A stretch of 64,000 nt of DNA from Vespa crabro (GCF_910589235.1 NC_060965.1:6068197-6132196); one strand, 5' to 3'; counted from the stretch's first letter, positions 13,640-26,186 are shown. Notes: a model not told the origin generated them from the letters alone. Made by a program: numbers and translations.

Positions 13640-13727
13640 GTCCATACGCATCCTCATTTTGTTCAATAGCCTGGATAGCATCGTTTGTCTGATGGTCCAA
13701 ATTTTTAAAATATCTTTTTTCTTTCAT
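13640..13727 (-). CDS. Possible unassigned coding exon
   Basis: The minus strand reads about 33 residues from an ATG at 13727, including KNLDHQTNDAIQAIEQNEDA then YGRYLK, with mixed third positions unlike the surrounding repeats. It is followed by a GT that could be a donor near 13636. It could be an exon of an unrecognised small gene, or chance. No partner exon was found and the protein is not recognised. The opposite strand is also open, which weakens the case. Confidence 0.2.
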
Positions 13728-13823
13728 GTTTTTTGGACGAATATAATGGAAGGACCAAAAAAGAAGGTGTTAGATAATCTCCGGTGTGATATTCTATACT
13801 ATATTTTTATGTACTTTTACGTT

Positions 13824-13824
13824 G

Positions 13825-13888
<64 letters not shown>
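13824..13888. repeat. (TA)n microsatellite
   Basis: About 32 TA units. Confidence 0.9.
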
Positions 13889-13891
<3 letters not shown>

Positions 13892-15301
13892 CATTTATAT
13901 TCACCATTATTATTTTATATGTACTATTGTAATAATATATATAAAATATAATTATATCATTTTTATTTTTTATTTACAAAGAAAGGAAATGGATAAAAAT
14001 ATACCATACTATATTTTTAGTTTATTAATTTTTTATATACACTATTGCGTCTTATGTTTAAAATTATTTTTATTAAAAAAAAAAGATGTAAGAATATATT
14101 ATATTACATGTTCATATAAATTGTTATATTTTATATATATATTTGCCTTTACTTATAACTAAATCATTAAAAGATTTGGAAATTGAGAATCTTGTTTGTG
14201 AGAGTCAACGATGTAAAATGTCCAAATGGAGGTGGATGAGTAATGAAATTTCGAGAATCGTATTTTCATCACTTCCTTCCATCTTTTGCGTTAAAAATTA
14301 CATTTTCCAAATTGAAATAACCAAGAATTAAACATTAATCTTAAATGTTACGAAGATTTGTAACGTAAGCAACGGTAAAACGCGTTTATTATGATATTTA
14401 GTAATGCAAAATTTCAATATTTTTAACAACATAAGAAATTTATTCAATTTGTATTTCATTTAATATGAAAATTTGTCAAGAGATTTATTATTAAGTACGA
14501 AAAATGTATTCTTTATTATAATCTTTTATTTATAATTATATATATATATATATATAATTATAAACATTAATAAATAATTATAAACATTATACACACACAC
14601 ACACACATATGTATAAACGCAAACACACAAATATCTCTGTTTGCTTTTTTATTAATTATCATTAACGAATATGATCCATAAAAGTTATTAACATTATTCT
14701 AATGGCACTTTATTTAATATTTATCAATGTATATTTATCAATATTAATTATTAAATAAATTTTAAATCCTTTAGTTTTTCTGTCCTTCGAGATCTGACAG
14801 TAGCGATAATTAAAGATATTCAGAATAAATTATCATAGTTTGGACAACATTATATAGTTCTTTTTCACTTTATTATTATTATTTTTACATTTTTTTTACA
14901 TTTTTTTCATTGTTCGATTATATAAACTTATCTCATATTATACGAAACCACATCTATTTCAGAGTATATATATTATGTATATATATATATATATATATAA
15001 AAGATCAAGAACTATACTTTTTTAAAGAGTTTTATGAGAATTTTTCGTCTTTTTAGATGAAAAAGTTAACCTTGTATTTTCATTCCGAGATATTTCCTTC
15101 TTCCACGAGAAGATAAAATAATATCGATGTTTGAGAGAACATTCAATAGATAATTTTCAATGGTCCTAGCACGTGTAAAATTCCGAGAGATAAAAGAGAA
15201 TGACTAAGCCGTCATGTATTAGTGTGTGTGTGTGTGTGTGTGTGTAAGCGTGTGCGTGTGTAAGTGTATGTATATATAGTATATACATATAAAACGGTAC
15301 A

Positions 15302-15307
15302 TTTATT
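15302..15307 (-). terminator. Candidate poly(A) signal for the COX6A-like gene
   Basis: AATAAA on the minus strand, about 258 nt after the stop codon. The motif is common by chance in such AT-rich DNA, so confidence is low. Confidence 0.3.
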
Positions 15308-15564
15308 TTCAAAGAATAAATATCAAAGTCATGTGTTTAATAAGTCATTCTTGTAACAAGAATTCTTATGACTTTTTTGATCACATTTATGTGATAATTA
15401 TTTTTCATTTTATTGATAATCACCATCATCATTATTATTATTATTGTTGTCGTTGCTGTTGTTGTTGTTATTGTTACTATTATTATTATTATTATTATTA
15501 TTCATTTCTTGTTTCCTTATCTTTTATAATATCTTGATTAAATTTTTTTAGTATTTGTTATAAA

Positions 15565-16307
15565 TCATTTTACAGCGTATGGATCCTCCACTTCGTAACC
15601 ATCTGGAGGAATAGGATTTCGTACGGGATTGTGAAATAGTGTATGGTTACCATCACCCCAAGGGAAGGGCTGTTAAAATGGAGCGTGTTAATTGATATCG
15701 ACGATGATATAATTATCGGGACGCTTTAACTTATCCTTGGTTATTCAAACGAGATGTAGTAAAGAAAAGGAAGGAAAAAAAAATGTATCGAAAAAATGAA
15801 AGAGAAAAGGGAAATTTCAAAGAGTAAAAATAAATCCTGATCGTTGATCGATAAATAATATAATTTTGAGCGTAATATTGGATTAAAGGAATGTATTAGA
15901 AAATGAGAAAATGTCGAAACAAAAATTTTTCTTTTCATCATTAACTTTCTTATCTTGTTTGTTATCAACAGGTAAATATATTATTTATTAAATGTTCCGT
16001 TGTTGTGATAATATAATATAAAATAATTAATAATAAGTAGATACATATGTAGGCTATAAAACATGTTTACAGTATGATTATATCATTATTTATTATGATC
16101 AATTAAATACGTATTATAGAAGTTGAGAAGAGATTAGAGAAAAAGGAAGAAAAAAATATTTTTTAAATAAATATCTTCCTCTTACTCATACTTAAAACGA
16201 ACAGGATTAATAAATTATCGATCAACTGTTATTATATAACTTATACAATATAATTTATAATAATTAATAATACCTCTGTAGGTATTAATATATGTATATA
16301 TATCATT

Positions 16308-16338
<31 letters not shown>

Positions 16339-16594
16339 TAATTGTATTGTGATTTTTAATTATGATTAGTTAATTATCATGAAAATTATTATGTTTGGTG
16401 AATAGATCGAGGTCAAAACAAAAGAGGGAATAAATTGAAAATGTATAATCAATGTGCGGTCGACCGAAGCGTTTCTCACGTAGGGCTTCATTAATCGATT
16501 ATCGAGAATGCCGAGGGTGAGTAAGGGATTATTGCTTCGAAATGCGTTGAACTCAATAACTTGGTCATGGAATTATAAACAACGATGTTCGTAG

Positions 16595-16665
<71 letters not shown>

Positions 16666-18586
16666 CACACATACATAAGGTCATTACATATGAAATATGC
16701 GATTTTATAAGATGAATATAATATGAAAAATCGAACATTTCATATGTAACAGTCTAATATATATGTTTTTGTTCATAAATATGATATACATATATGTAAC
16801 GAAAAAAATTACCTTCGTTCGTCGATACATATATGGAATGTCCTCAAATTCTGGCCTTGGTTTCTTTTTCTCTTCTTCTACTCTTGGTATAATAATCATT
16901 AATGCGATCATAAGTACAATGGAAGAGAGTAGTGATATTATCCGCCAAAATTTTAATTTTATGGGCTCTACATGAAAAAAAATTGGAGTATTGTAAGATT
17001 TTATAAGAAATTAATTTTCTTTCTTTTTTTTTTTCTTTTAGCATTTTACCATCCGTCAATTTTTATGATTTTATGTTTTATGATATATGCGTTGAATTGA
17101 TTTATAGGTAATGTCAGAATTTTTAATGTAAAAAAAGAAATAAAAAATACTTGTTATTTATACAAAAAATTTTCATTTTCACTTATTGGCTAATTCAATA
17201 TAATGTGAAAGATCATAGAAATTGTAACCGAAATATTTATTTAAAAATAAAATAAAATAAACTAGAATAAAATACATAAAAATGTTAAAAAGAAAAAATC
17301 GGCCGATAAATAATATTGCATATTAAAAGTTTTTAAACACAAACGATATTATTATATCTTGTTATCTTCTATTGAAAATTCCGAAATTATTAGGCTGATC
17401 CAACAGATTGATATAACTCTAATTAGAATTCTATTGGTCTACTAAATCTTCTTATTTATACTTTCTATTTATTCTCGATACATGAAATCATTAAAAAAAA
17501 TGTAAGTATATTACGAACAATAAAATTTTCGAAATTAACATATGTATTACCTTTTTTCGATGGACAAGGTGGAACAAGTTTTTGAGGTGGACAAGGAGAA
17601 AATTCCTGTTTAGATGAACAAGGATCAACAGGACACTGGGAACATATTTCCGGAGGACAATCATCTTTAACGCACAACTTAGAATCCGGTTGTAAAGATG
17701 TTTCTTCGCAGCTTTCTTTTGTAATTTCTGTTTTACAAGTGATACTTTCGTTCTCATTAGTTTTCAAATTACTCTTCGAACAATCCTCGTAATCTTTACT
17801 TTCCAATGATTTCCAATCTACGTTTGATTTACACGATCCATCAAATGAATCAGAATTCATATCTTTTATTGAACTTATTTTAGATTCAGTTTTGCATTCG
17901 GTTTTGGTAGGTTTATTGCAATGATCGTCACGCGTAGAATAAAATCTTATTGTAGGAAGGACGAGCCCTTTTTTCCAAGGATAATGTTCTATCATCAAGG
18001 TCGAAGAATATGATCGATTGGAATATGTCCAGAGGAATAATGATTTCTTGGCGAATTTTATACATTCTCGCCAATTTTCTCGTTCACTGTTCTTTCCACC
18101 GAAGATACGTTTTCTTTGAATTTTCGATCTAAAAGAATTTTCTAAAACTAATGAACGAGTTCTCTTGCAATAAGCAATGTCTATTTCGAAACTCAATTTA
18201 TCTACGAATTTTTCGTTATCGATAAATTTTTGATTAAATTTCGAATTTGGATTCCATCTTGAAAATGTCCGCCATTTTGCCGTTTCGATTTGTTCAATTG
18301 GATTCCAGTTGATACAAATCGGATCGAATTTAGATCGAGTTCTTTCCCAATCGAATAAATACGACGACGTTTTCTTTTCTGCTGGAACACTTTTACGAGA
18401 TTCCTTTGTAAATATCCTCAAGTCACGTGGTACTAATGTCGATATATATTTGTATCTCTTCGATAAATTTTCCATGAATTGTAATTCGATTTTCAAAGAG
18501 GATGAAAAATGTGAATTGGTATAAGTCTTTCGTAAAAGTGATAATAACGTTATCATTTTATTTTTCGACATCGGTAAATTTACCAA
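15565..18586 (-). CDS. COX6A-like: COX6A-like cytochrome c oxidase subunit with a 345-residue N-terminal extension, 3 exons
   Basis: Seen: exons 18586-17551, 16967-16813 and 15669-15565 (TGA at 15567-15565). The GT/AG borders and phases fit, giving 431 residues. Residues 346-431 are COX6A: one membrane segment (about 353-372), then RPEFEDIPYMYRRTK, then PFPWGDGNHTLFHNP from 398, the family hallmark. Known of the family: COX6A is usually about 100-115 residues, sits in the inner mitochondrial membrane on complex IV and modulates its activity. Unusual here is the first exon. It starts with a plausible mitochondrial presequence (MITLLSLLRKTYTNSHFSSS, 11-30) and continues Lys/Ser-rich. It ends with 13 cysteines between 223 and 341, including CPPEICSQCPVDPC (310-323). 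The start could be Met1, Met6 or Met11. A shorter product from Met198 (followed by IRFYST) is possible. I infer a diverged, perhaps tissue-specific, paralogue. Confidence 0.88.
16594..16661. repeat. (TA)n microsatellite in COX6A-like intron 2
   Basis: About 32 TA units within the 1.1-kb second intron. Confidence 0.9.
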
Positions 18587-21500
18587 TGAATATACATATA
18601 TAATTGTTTAAAAATAAAAAAGTAAAAAAAATTAATCGTGCCGTGAAAGACCGAACGATATTTCCAAACAAAAGGTTAGATGTCGAAATGACCTTTCAAA
18701 AGCAGTTTCGATAGTATCGAAAATGAATGATCATTGTTCGACCTTTGATAAATAATAGTTACGTATAAAATTATTGATCGATTGTAGAATATTAGATTGA
18801 AAATTGACTTTTAAATAAGAAATAAAGAGAATGACGTAATCTTAATAACGTTCTCAAATTCTTTACTTTTTTAATTGCAATTTGTTATTATTTGAAATAC
18901 GCAAAAGCTGTTTACTATAATCATTTTTCGTAAAAATAATTGGTCGATTGTTATTATGTATATTGATATTTTAAATCGTAAATATACATATATTGATATC
19001 TTAATTCGAATAATTTTTACATAAAAGAAAATAATAATAAAGAAAAAAAAAATAATTAATCTAATTAATACCTTTCTATTTTATTACAATTGTTGTTGTA
19101 ATTTTGAACATTTCAAAATTATTTTTAATATTTTTTTCAACATTTTTTTGTAGTAATTCTTTTGTACTAAATTATTCATCGATTATAAAACGTTCATATG
19201 AATTGTTATTATACAAAAAGAAAAGAAATAAAAGAATCTAACCTCGATATTTATTTTTTTTGTCATAGTATTTTTTCCTCATAGCAATTCATCATAATTT
19301 AGAACCCTTGAGAAATCTCGTCGTAATCTCATTTCTTCTCTAAGTGATGAACATCGGACTTACGTTAACCACGAACGTTCGTTTTCTAAATGTTTATGAA
19401 TCGGCTTCCCTATTTATAGCGTTGCTTATTATGCTGCATTACGTGCGCTTCCTAAATAAAATGTTTTAAATGTTCTAGAATATAATTATACATCGTATGT
19501 ATATAAATTAAGTGCTTTCGAATGGTGTTCATTAGAAATATACTTTTTTTTTTCTTTTATTTAACCTATATAACATCTAAATCATATGCAAACATCAAAG
19601 ACTATTTTAATGTATTATTTTTTCTCCTTTTATTAAGTATAAGTATATAAATATACAATATAAGTACATAAATATACATATTATCATTTGTTATACTTTA
19701 AAATATTAATTAATGCCGAAGTAATACGTTTTTTTTGTTCTGAAAAAATGAGTAGACAAAACAGTCTTTGAATTAAAAAAATTTTTTCACCACTATAATT
19801 CAAAATTTTATTAGAAAGAAAAAATAAGAGAGAGAAAGAGATATATTGGTAAGTTTTTATATGATTTATTATTATATTTGTTTAATGATTATATATTTAT
19901 AAGATTTAAAAGATATAAAAATATTACATAAAAGTAGTGAAAAAATATATACTTATATACCATATAAGTAATAAATAAAAAAGAAATATGTGTATGTGTG
20001 CGTGTGTGTTATCCTATACTATATATTATATTATTTATAGTAAATTATATATATATAACCTATAATAAAACCTCTATATAATATATAATATATATATAAT
20101 GTTCAATATACAATATAAAACCTCTTTATAATATATAATATATATAATGTTTAATATACAATATAATTAATGAATAATTCAGGAAAAAAAATATATATAT
20201 ATACATATATATATGTGTATATACAACTCACTATTATTGATTTAAAATACGTATTTACAAAGTACATAGATCACTGTGCGTCGTTTAATATGTAGATATT
20301 AAATCGTAGCGCCAGTTTGTCTGGGTCATGAAACGAGCGAAAGCGAACAGGACGATCGACTATGATAGAGAAAGAGAGCCATTTATTCCAATCTTCTTCC
20401 CACGTTCTTGTTTGTTTAGCACTTTTTAACGAGAACGGTGGAAATGAAAGCATGTATTCTTATAAAACCTATTTTGAGACTCAATCATCTATATATCCTA
20501 CGTTTATCGAAGATAAAGTTATCGATTACTATTATGTAATTGATCGATAGGATTCAATAAAAAGTAATAATGATTTATGATTTAAACTATTAACAAAATA
20601 TATCAAATGCATGATCAAATAAATTAAAAAACTATATTAAAAGAATTTAAAGAATGATAATAATTTATAGAAAACATTTCAAATTACATATATTAATTAA
20701 TGTTATTTAAATTTAATATCATTCCTATTATCATTTAAAATTTGAATGATTATGAACAATGTAATATGATCTATGATCTATCCTATTAACAAATAATATC
20801 AAAAAAAGCGTGATTACACTTATTAAATACTGATAGCAGTCTTAGCAAAAGTAACTTCTTTAAGTATTGATTATTACATCGACTTGATATAAAATAAAAA
20901 TGACAATAACATTAATTGTATTATAATTACAATAAAATTATTATGACAAGAAGAATGTACAATTTTATATACATATATAAAATTATAATTTTAGTATATA
21001 AATAAAGTTAAATCGTTAAAATTTTGATGTGAATAATATCGAATCAATGAAATAATATCAATGAAAAAATAACAATGAAATATCTAATATTATCCAATGG
21101 TAATAATTGTCAACTACATTCAATGAAGATAATAATCAAATAATTATTATCAAATGTTAATATAAATAATTATCCAATAATAACGAATCAAAATAATGAC
21201 GAAATTAAGATCGAAGGAATATAAACGTGTTAGAAAAAAAAAAAAAAGTAAAAGAAAGACGGAAAAAAGAAGTAAAAAAAGAAAAGAAAGAAAGAGAAAA
21301 GAAGAAAAAATAAGGAATGCCATTGGCATTGCTAGTCGAGTAGGTTCATGGAAAACGAGGATACGTTTTATCCAGGCTGCGCGGTAACCTTTGACATTTG
21401 AAGAGGGGTGGCAAGTAGTTTTCATCCCCTATCCTCTTTCTCTTTCTCCTCTTCCTCCTTCTCCTCCTCTTCGTCCTCCCTTTTAGCACGAAGTATAGCA

Positions 21501-21683
21501 TGTAGATACTATATACTCTATTTCCCAGCAACCCGTTCATTCGTCGTTTCTTCTGAAAATAGGTATAGAGTAAAAGAAAATGAACGATGGTGGGGATTAG
21601 GCAGTAGGTGCCCGCTGGCGTTAAAAAGGCTTGAGGTTAAAAGGCCACCTGAGAATGAATTGTTACAAGAACGTAGAAAGAGA

Positions 21684-21721
<38 letters not shown>

Positions 21722-22584
21722 GTTGGGGAAAGATTCGTCTAGTTCTAATAATCGTTTCTGTTCGATCTGTTCGATTTAAATGTTACTTTTATATATAACC
21801 GTATGTATGAGTAACTATACGAGCGCTTATCTATGTATCTCTGTGCGGATCTTTATTTTTTATAAGTGAAAAGATATTTATAAATATGGACATACAGATA
21901 CGCACATATATATAATTAATAATTTCTTGATCGCGAATATAATTATGATTAATATATATTATGACGTTGAAATATTTATTTGAAACGTTTGAAGTATTTG
22001 CAATAAGTACGAATTTATGGTTATTTTATATTATTTGTCTTTATATAATTGTTCGAAATTATTAATCCTAATTTAGGATAAGATGTTTCATAAGATTTAT
22101 GTAATTATGTTGAATAAATTGTCAATCAGAATACGAATTTACTTACATTAATGTAATCTTTTTAAGAACTCTTCTTCTTTCTAAATTCACTAAAAAAGAT
22201 TTGTATTGTATAAATGGATTAGTTTATTTCCGGTATACATATTATACTAAAAATATATTTATCTGTAAAATTGCATAAATTGTTAAGAGAAGAAGAATAA
22301 CCTAAAAAATAAAAGATAGAAATTTTCTACAGAAACAAAATATAATATATACATAAAATAATATCAATCGAATTTACATTAATTTATGTATGTATTTAAA
22401 GAGGAAGAGTAAGAGAGAGGGAAAAAGAGAGAGAGAGAGAGAAAGAGAGTATGAAAGGTTTACGACACATTAATTATTATGTTGCGTTATCTCATCTCCG
22501 GCGAGTGTATCATTATTAAATGATTGAATAATCTTGCTATACAGAATACCTTTTTACACTTTTGCATGCGCATCTACATCTAAA

Positions 22585-22700
22585 TCTTTCTCTCTTTCTC
22601 TTTCTCTCTTTCTCTCTCTCTTTCTCCCTTTCTCTTTTTCTCTCTCTCTTTTTCTCTTTTTCTTTCCTCGATTTCGCGCGCTCTCTCTCTCTCTCCCTCT
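22585..22700. repeat. CT-rich tract
   Basis: Imperfect (CT)/(CTTT) repeats. Opposite-strand open frames here are repeat artefacts. Confidence 0.85.
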
Positions 22701-22920
22701 TTTCGGAGCTTGTTCGAATGAAGCCGAATTTGAAAATATCGCTCGCGGGTAAGACCTTTGCTCTTAAGTGAACGGACAATTGGAAAAGGAACTTTGAGCT
22801 TCGATATTTGTGGAATATTTAATGGAACAAAAAATACTTTGACTTTTGTACTTTTGCCAATGGATTTCAATTCGGGAAACATTCAAGCTAAAGGTCGAAT
22901 TGTTTTCATTAGGGAAAAGA

Positions 22921-22972
<52 letters not shown>

Positions 22973-23193
22973 AATGAAATATAACCAATGTATAAAACAA
23001 TGAAATATACAATAAATATATATGTACATATTTTAGTATTACGTAGTAAAACATTAGTAATATGTAAAAATTAATTTTAGTAAAAAGAAAGAAACTATTT
23101 TGAGAGACAATTTGATAGGCTCAAGAAAAGGTAGTATTAGCTTCTTCGTAAGGTTAGGCAAGGCTCGTCCGATTCTAATCGATGTGTCGACAG

Positions 23194-23201
23194 TGACGTC
23201 A
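23194..23201. promoter_or_regulatory. Perfect CRE-type palindrome TGACGTCA (first)
   Basis: Eight-base palindrome matching the CREB/ATF consensus, just before the GA-rich tract at 23215-23350. A second copy is 299 bases away. Function is inferred from the motif alone. Confidence 0.35.
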
Positions 23202-23214
23202 TTTAGAGGGAGAA

Positions 23215-23350
23215 AGAGCACAACCAGAAGTAAGAGAGACAGAAAGAGAGATAAAGAGAGAGAGAGAAAGAGAGATAGAGAGTGAGAGAGTGAGAGAGAG
23301 AGAGGGAGAGATAAAGAGGGAGAGAGAAAGAGGGAGTAAGAGAGAGAGAT
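23215..23350. repeat. GA-rich tract, left arm of a long imperfect inverted repeat
   Basis: About 130 bases of imperfect GA repeats. With the CT-rich tract at 23515-23632 it could pair into a long stem with a loop of about 165 bases. Confidence 0.8.
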
Positions 23351-23492
23351 AGCAAATGGAAGTGGAAGGGAAGATGGATAAAATATTTGGTGAGTGTGAA
23401 AAAGAAAAGGTGAGGTTAAAGTTAGGAAAAAGAGGACGAGATCAACACATATAAAACTGAGAGAGATAGAGTATATGATGAAATGCTTTCAA

Positions 23493-23500
23493 TGACGTCA
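23493..23500. promoter_or_regulatory. Perfect CRE-type palindrome TGACGTCA (second)
   Basis: It lies immediately before the CT-rich tract. Together with the copy at 23194 it forms a pair placed symmetrically about the GA/CT arms. Confidence 0.35.
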
Positions 23501-23514
23501 ACATTTCAGAAAGC

Positions 23515-23594
23515 CTAACTCTATCTCACTCTCTCACTCTCTCTCCTCTCTTTCTCTTTCTCTCCTCTCTTTCTCTCTCTCTCTCCTCTCTCTA

Positions 23595-23632
<38 letters not shown>
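23515..23632. repeat. CT-rich tract at the left edge of the Tret1 tandem array
   Basis: Imperfect CT repeats ending where homology to the start of tandem units 2 and 3 begins (TTACTC then TTTTTTGTGAAC at about 23634). Confidence 0.85.
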
Positions 23633-24607
23633 CGTTACTCTTTTTTGTGAACTGATATTGGATCCTAAACTCACTAAAAGTTTTAACAATGGGCAAAGTG
23701 CACTAAAGAAAGTTTCTTATCGACGAATAATAAGTTCGGTTGATATCGAAAAATTTTACAGATAGTATTTTATCGACCAATGACAATTAAGTAATGTGCC
23801 TTATATTGATTAAACAGGATTTCCAAACTTTTTTGCGATTGGCAATTGTTTTTTGTATTGGAGTGTTTCGTTTATTTCGTAAAATAATGTTAGATAATAT
23901 ATTTCTCGATTTCGTTCAACTTATTTTATAAATTATTATGTTTCATAACAAATGTTAGTTCTCTCTCTACAATTTTCGAATGACTGTCGTAAATGTCTTA
24001 AAAAAAATGAAAAAGACAAAAATTTTAAAACAATAAATTTGGACGGAACGATCGATTAGGTAGAAATCTGTAATTACTATATTTCAATGTTTTTATGTGA
24101 AAATCAATTCAACGAACGAAATGATTGATCTTTTTATCACAATATATAAAAATATCTATAAAAGCTTTTAATCGAAATTATTGTTAGAGTTCGTTATTTC
24201 TTCTGTAATGATATAATTTAGAAACAAACGACATGGATCACATTCTTCCAGAGACATATCTATATATGTATTTTAAGAATATTCTTCGAACGTAAAGGGA
24301 ATGTTGTGAATTTTCATTTTCTCTCGTTTACATTTGTCTGTACGTATAACTGATAAATAAAAAAAATTTTTTACATCATAGACGAAGAAACCTTCCTTTG
24401 AAATTTACATTTGTCAATTACCAAAATGGCGTTTTGTGAAATGTGCGCGAAAATCAAATTAGTTTATCAATGTTATCATATTAAGTTTAAACAAATTAAT
24501 TTTAAATACATTAAATACAGTAAATACATATAAATAATTTTAAACACATTAATTTTAATATATATACTTCCTTTCTTTTATATATTACAAGACATATATT
24601 TCGCATA

Positions 24608-24653
<46 letters not shown>
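24608..24653. repeat. (TA)n microsatellite in unit 1
   Basis: About 22 TA units, absent from the equivalent part of unit 3. Confidence 0.85.
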
Positions 24654-24658
<5 letters not shown>

Positions 24659-25994
24659 CATGATACAGGAAGTATATATTTGGTTATCGATTCACCGATC
24701 AAAATCATTTTAGTCATACATATCTCTTGTCGTTTATTTGGTCCTTCCAAAAAGAGTTTAACCAGTGATGGATGGATATATGCATGAATGTATATAGATT
24801 CATCCATAACTTTTTATTCCTCGTTGACCATTTCGTCAGTGAATACTATTATTCTTACCATCTTTCTTTCTCTTTTTCTTCATCTTTCTTTTTTAATCTA
24901 TATTTCTTGTTATACTAACAGTTCTTTATACATTGGTATGAAGAATTTTTTTATCCTTTTTATGATTTCTTTTCATAAGTATAATATTGTTTTGATGATC
25001 GATTGATAAACGGTTAACACGCTCTGAATTTTAAGCTTAATATTAATCAAATAATAATTATGGAAATGCTATTTGTTACATATTAGAACATGTTAATGAA
25101 TGTTTGATAAAATCTATTTATTCAATTCATTTATTCATTATAAATTATATATTATAATAAATAAAAACAAAAGAATGTTACTCATATGAATATTATGTTA
25201 TTTATTTAATATTATAATAAATATAAAAAAAAGATATTACTCCTATAAATATCACCTAGATTTAAAGATGGTGAGTATCTTGATACAAACTAAAGAAAAA
25301 TTTTTCGGATTATTCGATAAAATTGATCGTTCTGCCATCTAGTAAAAGAAAGATAGAATTAATTTGTATATCTCTATAGATATATACAATATCGAACACT
25401 ACATAATGATCGGCGGAGCAACATACACGAATACAGGTATCAAAGATTTTCCGCAAGATAGCATATTAATTGATTATAAATAATTTAATGGCGGGAATTT
25501 TAATAGATATTTTCGAAAAAAGTTCTAATCTAAATTTCATTTAGCTTCTTATTATCATTATAACAATAGCAATATACGTAGTATAATTTTGTAAAGCGAT
25601 CATAAATGATAGAGAATAATTTTGTTTTATTATAAATAATATTGTATATTTCTGGTGGGCGAGAAAAAGAATATTAATTTAGCAAAGAAGCACTTATAAT
25701 ATTTAAAGTGCTATGAAAACTTAGATTTTAGACTTACAAAATAAATATCATAATCGATTTTAAAAACATTTCTTTCCTCTTTTTTTTTTTTGGAAATGAT
25801 ATCTTTACAAAAATGTTTTACGTTTGTCATATACTAATAGGAATTCAGGTAAAAGAATGGGAAATAAACGACTTGTATTATTAGAATCATAAGAAAAAAG
25901 AGCAATCTAGAATATATTAGCGTATATATTTTGTTTTAACCAAAATTTGACTTATAATCCTTTGCATACCTTTGTATACAGAAATATATTTGTC

Positions 25995-26100
25995 TAATGT
26001 ATTATAGTTATATAATACATAGTATTATAGTCATATAGTTAATGTATTATAGTTATATAATACATAGTATTATAGTTATATAGTTAATGTATTATAGTTA
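25995..26100. repeat. 45-bp tandem repeat, 2.3 copies
   Basis: The unit begins TAATGTATTATAGTTATATA. Copies start at 25995, 26040 and 26085 (partial), with one T/C difference between the first two. It lies just downstream of Tret1 copy 1, and units 2 and 3 have only a single equivalent of the motif there. Confidence 0.9.
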
Positions 26101-26186
26101 TTTTACAAAAAGATCAGATTTGCAATTTGTATAATCTTTTATATTATAATGTAATTTATATATTACAAATTTTTTTAAATGCCTAA

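Larger units (their letters stand above)
9264..15564. other. 6.3-kb spacer between rdgB start codon and COX6A-like stop codon
   Basis: No gene is supported with confidence. The stretch 10930-11110 is clearly more GC-rich (CGCCGACGCGCGGCG near 10946) and is a plausible promoter or 5' UTR area for rdgB. A second, milder GC-rich patch is at 11640-11930. Repeats include (GA)n 10268-10324, (TA)n 13824-13888, (AC)n near 14590, (GT)n near 15220 and TTA/TTG repeats 15430-15502. One exon-like stretch on the minus strand (13640-13727) is listed separately. Confidence 0.6.
18587..23633. other. 5-kb intergenic region upstream of the COX6A-like gene and before the Tret1 array
   Basis: No convincing gene. 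It is AT-rich, with (TA) stretches at 20030-20220 and three more GC-balanced patches (20270-20450, 21300-21640, 23100-23230). Purine- or pyrimidine-rich tracts lie at 21665-21719 (GA), 22585-22700 (CT), 22915-22970 (GA), 23215-23350 (GA) and 23515-23632 (CT). A 60-codon open frame at 20453-20271 (minus) is not repeat-like but has no supporting neighbours. Confidence 0.6.

Noticed and set aside
13659..14162. 167-codon plus-strand frame containing MEGPKKKVLDNLRCDILYYI
   Set aside because: Mostly a (TA)n-coded Tyr-Ile run. The short non-repeat part overlaps the better minus-strand candidate.
20271..20453. 60-codon minus-strand frame with WEEDWNKWLSFSIIVDRPV
   Set aside because: Not repeat-derived, but also open on the other strand, with no partner exon and no recognised family. 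Not enough to call.
21408..23285. Several frames in GA/CT tracts with Arg-Glu or Ser-Leu repeats
   Set aside because: Low-complexity products of purine/pyrimidine tracts, open in several frames at once.
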